Made by a program: the position numbers and the translations under genes | The notes under the pieces: generated by a model | What the model was told of the DNA's origin: nothing | Seen by the model: the letters and a program-made list of their open reading frames with translations, nothing else | Databases searched by the model: none | Assembly: GCF_004664715.2 (NCBI RefSeq) | Contig: NC_051071.1 | Span: forward strand, 2,940,501 to 3,004,500 | Length of the DNA stretch: 64,000 nt | Direction: 5' to 3' | From: Peromyscus leucopus | Taxonomy: Eukaryota; Chordata; Mammalia; Rodentia; Cricetidae | Shown: piece by piece, positions 43,880 through 53,943 of the stretch | Layout of the letters: each line of letters starts with the position of its first letter | Position numbering within the stretch: the first letter of the stretch is position 1

Positions 43880-44190
43880 GTTTTATTACATAACCGAAGA
43901 GACAATGTCTTTTATACTCTGTCTGGTTCACTTTTCACACTAAATTAATCTTAATAAGCATCTGCTTCGAGTAAAGGAAGTTTCGTGATAATTCAACCGT
44001 GACCTCTGTCAAAGCCCAGTGATTTCACTTGAGTCCCTCGGCCCGGGTATCCAATTGAGACGGTCGTCTCTATTCCGTGGTCATCAGCATGTTAACATGA
44101 GCTGATTAATCCCATCAAGCTAACTACACAAATCGGACGCAGCCCAGGGCTATGACATCATTAGCTTTGGGACTCCAGCGTGTAAGATCC
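43880..44190. promoter_or_regulatory. Strong candidate conserved non-coding block
   Basis: 310 bp, repeat-free, with 'cactaaattaatcttaataagc' (43938), 'cgtgataattcaacc' (43984), 'gctgattaatccc' (44101, bicoid-type TAATCC), and TGACATCATTAG at 44153-44164 (CRE/AP-1-like next to ATTA). Several CpGs survive. Enhancer-like; unverified. Confidence 0.45.
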
Positions 44191-44732
44191 CAGACTGGGC
44201 CAGTCAGCTGGTCCCACGGGCCATTTGATCAGTGTCCTCGTTTCTGACAATTAAAAGCAGACTCTCCCCCCCTGACTTGTTCTCTGGCTGAAAGATCCAG
44301 GTAAAGCGGTCCCAACAGTAGTGCCACTGGGACACATGCCACGGAGTCCTGACCCTGCGCCCCAGGACCCCCCCGCCCAGGAACATTTGTGGCCTAGGCA
44401 CTACACACTCTGCTGGCACTCAGTACCCATCACCTCTTGGGACTAACGACCCGGCTGGGTTTTAGCCCTGTCAGCCTTCTCCCGGTCCTCTGCTGCTAGC
44501 ATGCCTCCTAGACAGGCGTGCCCTGCTTCCAGAGCAGAAGCTCTAGCTTCCTGGACACGGGTATGGGGCCGTCTGCAGCCCGTGGCTTCCTTCTCGCTCA
44601 GCTTCTGCATCCCGGAGCTGAGTCAGCAACGTTCTCTTCCTGTACAAACAAATGGGCATATGAGCTCTGGCAAAGTCAGTCAAGAGAGTCGGCTGTTTCT
44701 TAACTCAGTATTTCTAAAACTAGGATCCCGGG
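44191..44732. other. Unassigned single-copy DNA
   Basis: C-runs at 44266-44271 and 44370-44376. No gene. Confidence 0.45.
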
Positions 44733-44795
44733 CATGAACAGAGAGACAAGTCTGAGGACTTGAGTTCAGGTGCCCAGCACCTCCATAAAAGCTGG
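44733..44795 (+). mobile_element. B4-type SINE, part 1
   Basis: 'gaacagagagacaagtctgaggacttgagttcaggtgcccagcacctccataaaagctgg' is a B4 head; the body resumes at 44967. Confidence 0.7.
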
Positions 44796-44966
44796 CGGCA
44801 AGGTGGCAAAGAGGGTTGAAAGTACTTGTTGCACAAGCCTGGCGGCCTGAGCTGACTCCCAAAGGTTGTTCCCTGACTTCCTCACATGCACTGTGATGTG
44901 TGCTCACACCGACACACCATACACTACGACCAATAATGACACACAAAATAAACAAAGCTTAAAAAC
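44796..44966 (+). mobile_element. tRNA-derived SINE nested in B4
   Basis: 'ggtggcaaagagggttgaaagtacttgttgcacaagcctggcggcctgagctgactcccaaaggttgttccctgacttcctcacatgc' with an 'aataaacaaag' tail. CGGC occurs at both junctions. Confidence 0.65.
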
Positions 44967-45176
44967 GGCAGTGTGTAGTCCCAGTCCCAGTGCTGGGAAG
45001 AGGATGATGACAGGCAGCTCCCTGGAGCTCACTGGCCAGTCAGCCTAGCCGAATCCATGAACTCTGGCTTCAGTGCCTGAGCCCATCTAAATAAATAAAT
45101 GAAAAAAAAAATTAGGTGGAGAGTGATTGAGGAAGTTGACCTCTGCCCTCCATACACAAACATGTTTATACACAAA
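44967..45176 (+). mobile_element. B4-type SINE, part 2
   Basis: 'agtgtgtagtcccagtcccagtgctgggaagagg', 'ggagctcactggccagtcagcctagccgaatccatgaa' and 'ggtggagagtgattgaggaagttgacctctg' resume and finish the host B4. Confidence 0.75.
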
Positions 45177-45179
45177 ACA

Positions 45180-45257
<78 letters not shown>
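45177..45257 (+). repeat. (CA)n(GA)n compound microsatellite
   Basis: A CA run (to 45211) then AG run (45213-45257), the same tail architecture as the SINE at 24028. Confidence 0.97.
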
Positions 45258-45263
<6 letters not shown>

Positions 45264-45277
45264 CTAGAGCAAGCACA

Positions 45278-45405
45278 TCTACATCACCTCAGAATTTGTA
45301 AGGAACAGGCTCAGGCCCCTTCTCAGACTTTCTAGACTGAAACTCTGGGCACAGGGCCCAGAAGCCTGTTTAAATCTGCTTTCCCTAATTTAGACCAAGG
45401 CCACT
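45278..45405 (+). mobile_element. MER5A-like hAT relic
   Basis: 'acatcacctcagaatttgtaagg', 'ctcaggccccttctcagactttctagactgaaactctgggcacagggcccagaagcctg' recalls the MER5A internal text with decay. Confidence 0.5.
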
Positions 45406-45935
45406 GCCAGAGGTGGCCATGTAAACTAACATGCTCCGTGGCCCCCGCGGCCTGTACAACTGTGACTCCCAAAGGGGCTCGTATCGCCATCCCAGGAGCA
45501 TACTCAGTCACATGCCAACCTTGTAGGGCTTTGCACGTGTGGGGGGATGTAAGGGGCTGAGACAGCAGCAGGAGTGGGGGTGGGGCGTATTCCCAGTTCG
45601 CTACAAAGGCCCAGTGTACCCCCAGTGCTTAAGACAGAAAGGCAGGAGAGCCAGAACCAGGGAAAGAAGATGCGAGGCGGGGAAGACCAGGTCCAAGAGG
45701 AGAGACTCCTGGCTTCAAAGATGGAGTGTGATCAGCGTCTGGTGGCTGGAGGGAAGAAGGAATGGGTTGTCACCCTGGTGCCTCTGAACGCATGCTTCTT
45801 TGATGCTAGCTTAGGGAGACAGCTGCTGGCTTCTGCCTCAGATACTGAAAGGCAAAACATTATAGGGGGGTCTATTTCTCCCCTCCCTCCATCCGTCTGT
45901 CCGTCCCTCCCTCCCTTATTTTCTCATTTCTTCTT
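45406..45935. other. Unassigned DNA
   Basis: Ends in a C/T-rich patch with CCGT repeats (45883-45918). A 200-residue frame from 45574 runs into the next SINE and LTR and is not a gene. Confidence 0.45.
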
Positions 45936-45981
45936 CCTTCCCTTGAAATTGTTTGGGATAAGCTCTCACTATGTTGTTCAG
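45936..45981 (-). mobile_element. B1/PB1-like SINE, antisense, part 1
   Basis: 'ataagctctcactatgttgttcag' is the antisense B1/7SL-like opening, cut by the LTR and resumed at 46442. Confidence 0.6.
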
Positions 45982-46441
45982 TATGGTGATATTTTATTTG
46001 TACTGAAATGTGATTTTATTTGTATGTTAATAAATAAAGTTGCCTGGGGGTCAGAGCTGATAGCAAGCCATAGCAGAAGTCTGGCAGTGGTAGCACACAC
46101 CTTTAATCCCGATTACATGACAGGCAGATCTCTGTGTGTTCAAGGATACCACCAGCATGGAGACACACACCTTTAATCTCAATAGCAACCATAGAAGACC
46201 TGGAGGTCTGTATAGATGGGCAGTGACAAGGAGGTCATGTGGTTGGGTTCACAACCAATGAGAAGGCAGAAGAGAAAGTCTATAAAAAGTCAGATACACA
46301 GGAAGTCACGCTCTTGCTGGGAGGAAGGACAGCAGCGGCAGCGAAAGGTAAGCTCAGCTCTCAGCTACTGCTCTGACCTCTTGGGCTTTTAACTCTGCAA
46401 TTGGCTCTGTGTTTGTTATTTAATAAAACTGTTTATCTACA
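45982..46441 (+). mobile_element. ERV2-type solo LTR with B1-like inserts, 6-bp duplication
   Basis: TATGGTGATA...CTACA, flanked by GTTCAG (45976-45981) and GTTCGG (46442-46447), one mismatch. It has the family's two B1-head-like segments ('cacacacctttaatcccgattac' and 'cacacacctttaatctc'), TATAAAAAG at 46280 and AATAAAA near the end. Confidence 0.88.
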
Positions 46442-46525
46442 GTTCGGCAAGGCTCTGAACTCCTAGACTCAAATGGTGTCTTGTCTCAGTCTACCTAGTA
46501 GCTGAGACTATAAGTCAGGCTCCCA
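46442..46525 (-). mobile_element. B1/PB1-like SINE, antisense, part 2
   Basis: 'ggctctgaactcctagactcaaatgg...ctcagtctacctagtagctgagactataag' continues the 7SL-like antisense body. Confidence 0.6.
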
Positions 46526-46728
46526 GTCCAGCTCTGCGGTCTGAAGCCACTGGTTTATGGGAGTAAGAAGCCATAGGAAATTTACAGTCAGCTTCACCCT
46601 GTCCTAGACTTCCATCTCCAGCACAAGGGTGCATCATGTGAAGAAGAGCTGGGGCTGACTGACACCAATGTCTGCTTGAGTGACTTTGAGTTGTGTCTCT
46701 GTAGCAAGTTTTCTTCTCAGACTGTCTT

Positions 46729-47068
46729 TGGACCACCAGCCTGCAAATGATGACCCAGAGACTTATTATTAATTATGAAAGCTTGGCCTTAGCTTAGGCT
46801 TTTCTCAATTAGCTCTTATGTCTTAATTAACCCATAATATTTTTAATCTACATTTTGCCACCTGGCTCAGTTACCTCTTCTTAATAAGGCACATCCGACT
46901 GCTGGCGAAATCCCACACCGAGATTCCTCCTCCCAGTTTCTCTCTCTGCCTGGAAGTCCCGCCTATTCTCTCCCGCCTAGCTATTGACCATTAGCTCTTT
47001 ATTAAACCAATCAGAAGGCACCTTAGGTAGAGACACAATTTCACAATGTAAACAAATATTCTGCAACA
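46729..47068 (-). mobile_element. ERV2-type solo LTR, exact 6-bp duplication
   Basis: TG...CA element flanked exactly by TGTCTT (46723-46728 and 47069-47074). Its sense strand is minus: 'ccaatcag' (CCAAT/ATTGG) and a TTTATT (AATAAA) lie near the right. The text 'cttaattaacccataat' is shared with the LTRs at 47700 and 62828. Confidence 0.9.
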
Positions 47069-47074
47069 TGTCTT

Positions 47075-47699
47075 CACAATAGGCCCCAAATCCCTCCTGT
47101 CCTCTACAGAACTTCGTTCAAGGTCCAGCAAGGAAAAATCCTCAGGACCTACCTTGAGGTCAAGATGTCCTCAGCGGTGCTTATTGCCCATAGGGAGATT
47201 ATTTGTTTCGGCCTTTCATGGTGGACATTTGAAGGTGGAAAGGAAAATGGAAACAGCAGCCACTGAATTCAGGGCTTCCTGTATGCCAGGTACCAATTTC
47301 ATCAGTTCAATAAAGGCAATGGTGCTTTATTAATGACCCTCACCAAAGTGAGCACTGAAGTGTGCCATAGACCAGCTTCCCCTCAGTACCCAGGAAGTAC
47401 TTTTTTGGACCTTTGTAACATAGCAAACAAGAGGGAAACAAGCTGACTCTTCTGTGTAGAAGGGCATGGGTAGCAGAAAGAGAGGAGTGGTTCTCAAACA
47501 GCCCGCTTTGGATGGGCGTGTGGTGCATCGTCAGCAGGAAATAGAGACCCTTCTGAGAAGAGAGAAGATAAAGGGACCCTGGACTCTCTGCGAGCAGTGA
47601 TTTGTGACAAGGCACATAGCTTTCAGGCAAAGCTGAGAGTGAACCTTGCTCCTGTGGGTCCCTCTGCTGCCACTTCTGTAACCGGAGGCAGAGCTTTTC
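47075..47699. other. Unassigned DNA between two LTRs
   Basis: No retroviral gene is recognisable here, so the flanking LTRs are separate insertions, not one provirus. 'ttcctgtatgccaggtacc' (47277) may be a MIR scrap. Confidence 0.5.
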
Positions 47700-48044
47700 T
47701 GTCCTGACCACCAGGTCCCAAATAAACACAACAAAAACTTACATTAATTACAAAATGCTCGGCGGATGGCTCAGGCTTGTTACTAGCTAACTCTTACATT
47801 TAAATTAACCCATTTCTATTAATCTAGGTATTGCCCCATGGCTCGTGGCTTTACCTGTCCTCTAGCATGTCTTGCTACCTGGGTGGCTGGCTGGCATCTC
47901 TCCTTGACTCCACCCTCCTTCTACCCATCATTCTTAGTTTGGCTTTCCCACCTAACTGCCTGTCTGGCTACCTGCCTGTCGACTTTGTATTAAGTAATGA
48001 GAGTGATACATATTCACAGTGTGCAGAAGGATTATTCCACAGCA
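47700..48044 (-). mobile_element. ERV2-type solo LTR
   Basis: Opens 'tgtcctgaccaccaggtcccaaataaacac' and closes 'aggattattccacagca' (minus-strand start TGCTGTGG). 'ttaaattaacccatttctattaatct' and 'ccccatggctcgtggctttacc' are shared family text. No clear target duplication. Confidence 0.82.
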
Positions 48045-48221
48045 CCCCTCCAGTCTCCTAAGGTCAGAAGTGTTCTCCCTCCATCCCTCCTTTACTCTCT
48101 TCTTCCTTCCTTCTTAGTGGCTAACATTCCTTCTCCCCAGTAGGGCAGGGTAGGGTCCAGAAGGCTCATAGGTTTCCCTCATGTCCTTCAACATCACTGA
48201 GATACCTGTTGTCTCTTTTGT

Positions 48222-48251
48222 CTATTTTTTGAGACAGGCTCTCATGTGGCC
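48222..48251 (-). mobile_element. B4-type SINE, antisense, part 1
   Basis: 'ttttttgagacaggctctcatgtggcc' is the antisense B1-like start; the element resumes at 48599. Confidence 0.7.
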
Positions 48252-48598
48252 TGTGGGAGCCCAGCTGGGTGACCATCTCCCACATTTTACCCTAGGGTAC
48301 ACTTGAAGACTGAGGGATAAAAGATTTAGATAAAAGGGTAGAGGGGAGAGAAACAGATAGAAACACAGGATAGCATCGGGAGGGCCTGGATCCTTATCCA
48401 CCAGCCCCTTCTGTCTCTTCTAAAGGGCTATTTATAGGAATGCCAAGGGGTGGAGCAAAAGACCTCCCCCTAGCACAGCCAAGTGCAGACCCTTTCCAGT
48501 CACCTAGTAACCATGCACACGGTCAAGCAATCCTCTAATGCAGCTCTGCTGGGTAAAGCAAGCTCAGATCTCACTAGGAACCTTTGTGGGCCTCCACA
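48252..48598 (-). mobile_element. ERV2-type solo LTR in B4, exact 6-bp duplication
   Basis: TGTGGGAGCC...CTCCACA flanked exactly by GTGGCC (48246-48251 and 48599-48604). Sense is minus: the strand contains a TATA-like CTATAAATAG (antisense at 48427-48438) and ends match the LTR at 25121-25493. Confidence 0.93.
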
Positions 48599-48780
48599 GT
48601 GGCCCAAGTTGACCTCAAATTCTCTATGTAGCTGAGGATGACCTTGAACTCCTGACCCCCTGTCTTTCCCAATCAAGCTCTGCAATGAAAGGTGTGCATG
48701 AGCTTATTTTGTGCCGGGAAGCAAACTGAGTGAGTCATGTGTGCGAGGCAAGTGCTCCAACCGATCCACCGCAGCTTATG
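48599..48780 (-). mobile_element. B4-type SINE, antisense, part 2
   Basis: 'ctctatgtagctgaggatgaccttgaactcctgacccc' (B1-like body) then an ID-like antisense end 'aagcaaactgagtgagtc...gaggcaagtgctccaaccgatcc'. Confidence 0.7.
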
Positions 48781-49354
48781 GAAAGCTGGGAGCCTGTGGT
48801 GCGTTGCTCTAAATAAACTAGGTCCCAGAAACCAAAGCGTTCTTCTTAACATCTTAAGGAATATGTAGCTTTCAGATTCACTCAAAATGTGAAGGTGGGC
48901 TCATCCGGCTTTTTCGGCGTCCGGGATGGCAGCTGGAAAACTCAGCACAGAGACCACAGTTCAGTTCTTTCAAGTTTCTGCAGGTGAGTACACACTCATT
49001 CACAGACACACACATGCATCAACATTACAAAATGAAGCTGGGCAGGGGGTAGGAACATTGGAAGGCCACAAAAACTCAGGCTTTCCCAGTGTGACCTGGT
49101 CTAGTGGCCTGAGGTCCCAGACCTTTCAGATGGCTGTGAGCCCATTGCACAACCTGGCTTCGATTTTTCTTCCCAGCCTGGCACAGAGATTTAAACACAA
49201 ATACCCTGCACAGGGGTTAACCTGATGCCCAGATTCACTCCTTACCTGGCTATAGCAAGCTGTATGGGAAACCCAACTGGGGGTGTCAGAAAGGTCACAG
49301 CAAACCATTTGTCCATCTAGGCCTCAGGTTTTCCACATAGAGAAGGGAAATGTA
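48781..49354. other. Unassigned DNA with a small exon-like patch
   Basis: 48905-48990 has four CpGs in 20 bp, an ATG at 48926 and a donor-like CAG|GTGAGTA at 48981-48990. The encoded peptide is not recognised, and no acceptor or downstream exon is visible, so it is not called as a gene. Confidence 0.25.
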
Positions 49355-49541
49355 CATGTTTCCTTAGCAGAGACCCCAGTAAGGAGACTCTCCATCATGC
49401 TCACTGGGCAAAGGCCCCCAAGCAACTGGGTCAATGAACCTTGGAATAAAATCACTAAAACTATGAGCCATGGTCAACCTTTCCTCTTTTTAAGTTGACT
49501 GTCTCAGATATTTTGTTATAGTGAAGCTGACTAACACATTT
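49355..49541 (+). mobile_element. MaLR-type LTR 3' part
   Basis: 'actatgagccatggtcaacctttcctctttttaagttgactgtctcagatattttgttatagtgaagctgactaacac' is a standard MaLR 3' end. Confidence 0.75.
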
Positions 49542-49715
49542 TAAAATACAATACAATTATAACATATAATTACAACCTATATAGTTTTTTAAACAACATA
49601 TAAGATGTTAAGACAATATTTATTAAGGGACATATTTCATAATATTAAAGCAATTTAATAAGATATTCTCTAAATGTTTAAATTTGCATGCAGCTAAAAA
49701 TACATTGTCAAAAAT
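49542..49715. repeat. AT-rich low-complexity DNA
   Basis: About 175 bp of very AT-rich sequence ('ataatattaaagcaatttaataag') between an LTR and a B1. Confidence 0.7.
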
Positions 49716-49725
49716 ACAAGCTCAG

Positions 49726-49919
49726 GCCGGGCGGTGGTGGCACACGCCTTTAATCCCAGCACTCAGGAGGCAGAGGCAGGCGGATCTCTTTGAGTTTGAG
49801 GCCAGCCTGGTCTACAAAGTGAGTTCCAGGAAAGGCACAAAGCTACACAGAGAAATCCTGTCTCAAAACAAAAAAAAAAAACAAAACAAAACAAAAAACA
49901 AAAAACAAAAAACAAAAAA
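49726..49919 (+). mobile_element. B1 SINE, young, 10-bp target duplication
   Basis: Starts 'gccgggcggtggtggcacacgcc'; its 3' half has 'caggaaaggcacaaagctac', the cricetid-type variant. A long A/CAAAA tail follows. ACAAGCTCAG flanks it exactly (49716-49725 and 49920-49929). Confidence 0.97.
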
Positions 49920-49948
49920 ACAAGCTCAGGATCTTTGTGGGAAAGGGG

Positions 49949-50315
49949 TGACTTAGGGTTTCTATTGCTGTGAAGAAACACCATGACCACAGGACCTCTT
50001 ATAAAGAAAACATTTAACTGGGGCTTGCTTACAGTTTCAGAGGTTTAGCCCATTACCATCATGATGGGGAACATGGCAACATGCAGGCAGACATGGTGCT
50101 GGAGAAGGAGCTGAGAGTTCTACATCTTGATCCTCAGGCAGCAGAAGGAGACTATGTACCACACTGGGTGTAGCTTGAGTATAGCAGACTTCGAAGTCCC
50201 CCCACCCAGTGACACACTTCCTCCAACAAGGCCATACCTCCTAATAATGCCACTCTCTATGGGCCAAGCATTCCAACACATGAGTCCATGGGGGCCATTC
50301 CTATTCAAACCAGCA
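49949..50315 (-). mobile_element. MaLR LTR (MT-like), nearly complete, antisense
   Basis: 'tgacttagggtttctattgctgtgaagaaacaccatgacc', 'catggtgctggagaaggagctgagagttctacatcttgatcc', 'cacttcctccaacaaggccatacctcc', 'catgggggccattcctattcaaacc'. AAGGG lies at both edges but offset by a base. Confidence 0.9.
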
Positions 50316-50404
50316 TAAGGGATCAGAAAGATTTTAAGAGCCTGAGGTGGTAAATAACATCAAGGAAATGGTGTAGTCTGCTCACAACATGGCAGCTGCA
50401 CACA

Positions 50405-50590
50405 TGAACTATTAGTATGTGCACGTGAGTGCAGGTAACCTCAGAAGCCAGAAGAGGGTGTTGGATCCCCTGTGATTTACATGATGTGGGTCCAAGGTTT
50501 GCTGTGGATCCCAGGTTTGCTGTGCACCAAACCTGGATCCTCTGCAAGGGCAGTAAGCACTCTTAACTGCTGCACTGTCTTTCCAGCTCT
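50405..50590 (-). mobile_element. B3 SINE, antisense
   Basis: 'cagaagccagaagagggtgttggatcccctgtgatttaca' and 'acctggatcctctgcaagggcagtaagcactcttaactgctgcactgtctttccagc', with a short internal duplication of 'gtttgctgtggatcccagg'. Confidence 0.85.
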
Positions 50591-50654
50591 GCTGGAAAGA
50601 ACATAAATTTAACTGCAAATATTAGAATGGAGGAAAAGCTAAACACAAGCTATC

Positions 50655-50862
50655 TAAACCAGGGGGCTGCTAACGGCACCGGGCAGCCAAATCCAACCAC
50701 CATCTGGTCTTATAACTAACATTGACTCAGAACAGAACAGTTGACCAAACGTGTTTACATGTTTATTATCTGCTGGTAATTATACTGAAACACTAAAATT
50801 GGACAGGAGTAACAGAAGACTAAAGTATTTACTGATTATTGGAAAGGTTTACCAAATATTTT
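50655..50862 (+). mobile_element. Ancient hAT-type DNA element (MER-like)
   Basis: 'ctaaaccagggggctgctaacggcaccgggcagccaaatccaac' and 'actaaagtatttactgattattggaaaggtttacc' match the two ends of a well-known mammalian hAT MITE whose name I cannot fix. Confidence 0.5.
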
Positions 50863-51489
50863 TCTAAGTTTTCAGACCCCAAACTAGGTGTGGGGACGGA
50901 GGTGGCAGAGCCCTGGGGAGGCCTTGAGCTGAACTCCTGGCCCTGCAGTACAGAGCCAATGAGCCAAAGGGGGTGATTTTGCTTTTGCTTTTTTTTTTTT
51001 TTTTTTTTTTTGGAAATTGACTAGTTCTAAACTTCCATGTAAACAGCCACGAAGACACTCTTGAGAAATAAGCCTAATATCTGACACCCACAGTGCCAGG
51101 GAGCAAGCCTCTTCAACGAAACTGCAAGAAGAGTAGCTTTGTAACTCTGTGAAGATAAACACACAATAAAAAAAATAGACTTATGTATATTGGATCACTT
51201 GATCTAAAACACAGTTGCCACACTAATTCGGTGGGGGAAGGAGATATTTTCACTAACTGTCTTCACTGACCAAAAATCCACAGAGGAAGAACTGATCTGT
51301 CCTACGCCTACCCTATTGCACCCACAGAAAAACACAGACCAAAATGAGAAAACTGAAATGCAGTGTTTCCCTCTAGGACTTTCTATTTTTATGGCTGACA
51401 CTTTATACCCCTTGGATGGTGGCTCTCCCCCACACACAGGCATACACACCACTGTCACCAGCCCTGACAACTGTTCTTCTTGCTGCTTC
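50863..51489. other. Unassigned DNA with a poly(T) run
   Basis: T22 at 50990-51011; this could be the tail of an eroded antisense SINE. No gene. Confidence 0.45.
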
Positions 51490-51703
51490 TCCATTTGACT
51501 GTAGGTATTCTTTTTTATAGAACCCAGTGAGTTCAGTTTGTGCTGCCCATGTATTGGAGGGAGTGGGGCCATCAACTGAGCATAGTCAATCTACCAGAGG
51601 CCGCACCCTTAAAAAACCCTGACTCTCCCTCCCCCAGCGGCTAGCAGCTGCCAATAGTTTCTCAGCCAGGGGTGAGGGCTCTCGAAATGATATTTTTTGA
51701 AGA
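51490..51703 (+). mobile_element. Dispersed rodent repeat, name uncertain
   Basis: 'ctaccagaggccgcacccttaaaaaaccctgactctccctcccccagcggctagcagctgccaatagtttctcagccaggggtgaggg' is text I know as repeated in murids, probably LINE-related. Confidence 0.45.
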
Positions 51704-51716
51704 CCAAGAAAGGATT

Positions 51717-51876
51717 GTTGTTATTATTTTGTTTTTTCTAGACAGGGTTTCTCTGTAGTTTTGGTGCCTATCCTGGATCTCCCTCTGTAGACCAGGCTGA
51801 CCTCGAACTCACAAAGATCCACCTGGCTCTGCCTCCTGAGTGCTGGGATTAAAGGTGTGCACCACCACCGCTCAGC
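51717..51876 (-). mobile_element. B1 SINE, young, 13-bp target duplication
   Basis: 'gacagggtttctctgtagttttggtgcctatcctgg...gctgggattaaaggtgtgcaccaccaccgctcag'. CCAAGAAAGGATT flanks it exactly (51704-51716 and 51877-51889). Confidence 0.97.
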
Positions 51877-51889
51877 CCAAGAAAGGATT

Positions 51890-52539
51890 TTTATAAACTA
51901 AGAATAGGTGAGCATTTATCAATGGCCTCTCGAACATTTTTCTCAAAAAAATTGAACACTTCACACAACCGTGTGTCTGTGTATGTTTCCAGCATCACAA
52001 TCCACCACAAACAACAATTGGAAATTAGGTGCCCTCTGTTGGAGGTATGGTCTGTTCATGCCGAAGATTGCTACGTAGCAGTACAATGAGCAAATGGTGA
52101 GTTCTTGGGATCATCAGTTTCATGAGATTTATGCTGAGTGAAAAGTCACTCCCCAAAGCACATGCTTCTGTTGGTGGAACTTCCTTGGAATACCAAGATC
52201 CTAGACATTTGGTGGTTACAAGGGATGAAGTGTGGAGGGAGAACAGGAGATGTGTTTAGAAAGGAACAGGAGGGGACTGGGGGGGTAATCAAGCTGCCCT
52301 GTGGGTTGACTGGGATCACACTAATGTTACTCACACACACTCATGGATCCGGGTACACCTGTAGAAGCCCGAGTAAGATGGTGGGTTGTATCAGAGCGAG
52401 TGTCCCAGGTGTAATATTGAACTACAGCTTTTCAAGATGCTCTGATGGGGGAACTGGACAAAGGGCCCACGAGGTCTCTGTGCTGCTTTGATGTGTGTCC
52501 GGAGAGATCAGGTAGTGTCCTGACTTCATCCCCTACCCA
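51890..52539. other. Unassigned DNA, possible L1M scrap
   Basis: 'catgagatttatgctgagtg...acatttggtggttacaaggg' (52121-52225) may be an eroded L1M 3' segment. No gene; a 117-residue plus frame (52138-52491) is not recognised. Confidence 0.35.
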
Positions 52540-52665
52540 CAGGGTGACCTGAGGCAGGTCATCACCCTAAAGCCACATCTCTTCACCGCTGTCGAGCAGA
52601 CAGTTACAGATCTAACTCTGCAAGGATGTTGTTACTGAGCACAATGCCCTGGAGAATGTAAAACT
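52540..52665 (+). mobile_element. MIR relic
   Basis: 'gggtgacctgaggcaggtcatcaccctaaagccacatctcttcacc' then 'gagcacaatgccctggag' fit sense MIR. Confidence 0.55.
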
Positions 52666-53433
52666 TCCACAAATGTCACCTCAGGCGAAACTGTCATCTT
52701 TACAAAGGAGAAAAGATACAGTGACCCAACCAGGTCACTCCAAATTGAGCCAGAATGCTGGTCCCTGAAGCCATCTTCTATTTGGTCAGAGGAGTGAAGA
52801 TCAAAAGTGAGAAACCTGGGGGTGGATACACTGGCTTTCTCCTCCTGACCTGGTATGTGTATTGGGGGAGGGTGGAACCAAGAACAGGCAGGAGCTATAT
52901 TAGAGGACAAAGGAGCCGGAGTCAGGGGGCAGGCTCCAAGAAAGAGGCTAAGGAAATCAAAGAGCCGCTAAGCAACAATAGTTCATGGGGCTATTGTGCT
53001 CCAGCCTAGATCTTCTGATGGTACTGAATGGATTCCCAGCCATGTCCGCTTCGCCCAGCAGGGTGCCTTGGAGGGTCATCTGGGTTCAAGGATGTGACAG
53101 CTGCTCTGGACAGCAAAAAAGCACTGCGCAGGCTTGTGACTGCTGACGCTCAGCACCCTGATGGCTTGTAACCATCAGAGGGGGTAAAAGGAGCCCCTCT
53201 GAAGCCGGTCCACATTTTGTCTGTTACAATTTCACTGACCCAACTTGGGCAACGCTTGCTTTGTGCCCACAGCCGGGCTCAGAGCCTAGCCTGGCTGCTC
53301 AAAGATGATCCGGAGAAGCAGGAAGAACTGCCCCAGCTGGGGACTTGTTACTGTGTGCAACTGGTATCCCCAGCAAGACCTCAGGAGCCACTGCATCTCA
53401 CAGGATTGCCCTGGGGTTGCCTGAGGAACTCTG
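52666..53433. other. Unassigned single-copy DNA
   Basis: No gene or named repeat. Confidence 0.45.
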
Positions 53434-53640
53434 CTCTGTTGGGTTGTTTGGAGTCAGGATCTCCTGTAACCCAGGCTAGCCCCGCACTCACTCTAGAGTG
53501 ATGACCCCTCCTATTTCTGCCTTCACAGGGTTGTGATTATGGGTGTATTGTACGCTCTGTTTTGCAGTACTAGAGATTGACCCCAAGACTTCATGCATGC
53601 TAGGGAAGCGCTCTACCCACAGAGCTAAAGCGCCAGTCCC
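53434..53640 (-). mobile_element. B4 SINE, antisense
   Basis: 'ttggagtcaggatctcctgtaacccaggctagccccgcactcac' (B1-like) then 'agtactagagattgaccccaagacttcatgcatgctagggaagcgctctacccacagagctaaagcgcc' (ID-like). Confidence 0.8.
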
Positions 53641-53943
53641 TAGCCTTCTGGTTTCTTGGGGAGAAAGCAAAGGCGTGGAAAGGGTGAGGGGTTCTCTTAG
53701 AGTCACCAGGCACGTGTGTACCTCAGCCAGAGCTGGCTTCCCATCTCCCAAACTCCCAGACAGCTGCCTTAATCCAGAGGCTTTGAGAAAATGGGTGAGG
53801 AGGGTGAGTTTGCATTTTCTAAGTCTCTAGTCTCTGTCCTCAAGCAGTCTGGCAAAAACCAGCATCCCTGGGTTACCACTGTCAGCTCTTGGTTTGGCTG
53901 TAGGTAAGAAAACAGTCGTCCAGCCCACAGAAAGATTTCTCTT
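53641..53943. other. Unassigned single-copy DNA
   Basis: Nothing recognised. Confidence 0.45.

Noticed and set aside
45574..46176. 200-residue plus-strand frame
   Set aside because: Its last third lies in a SINE and an ERV2 LTR; the first part is not recognised.
46729..48044. A short provirus
   Set aside because: The LTRs have separate boundaries and duplications; no viral coding sequence between them.
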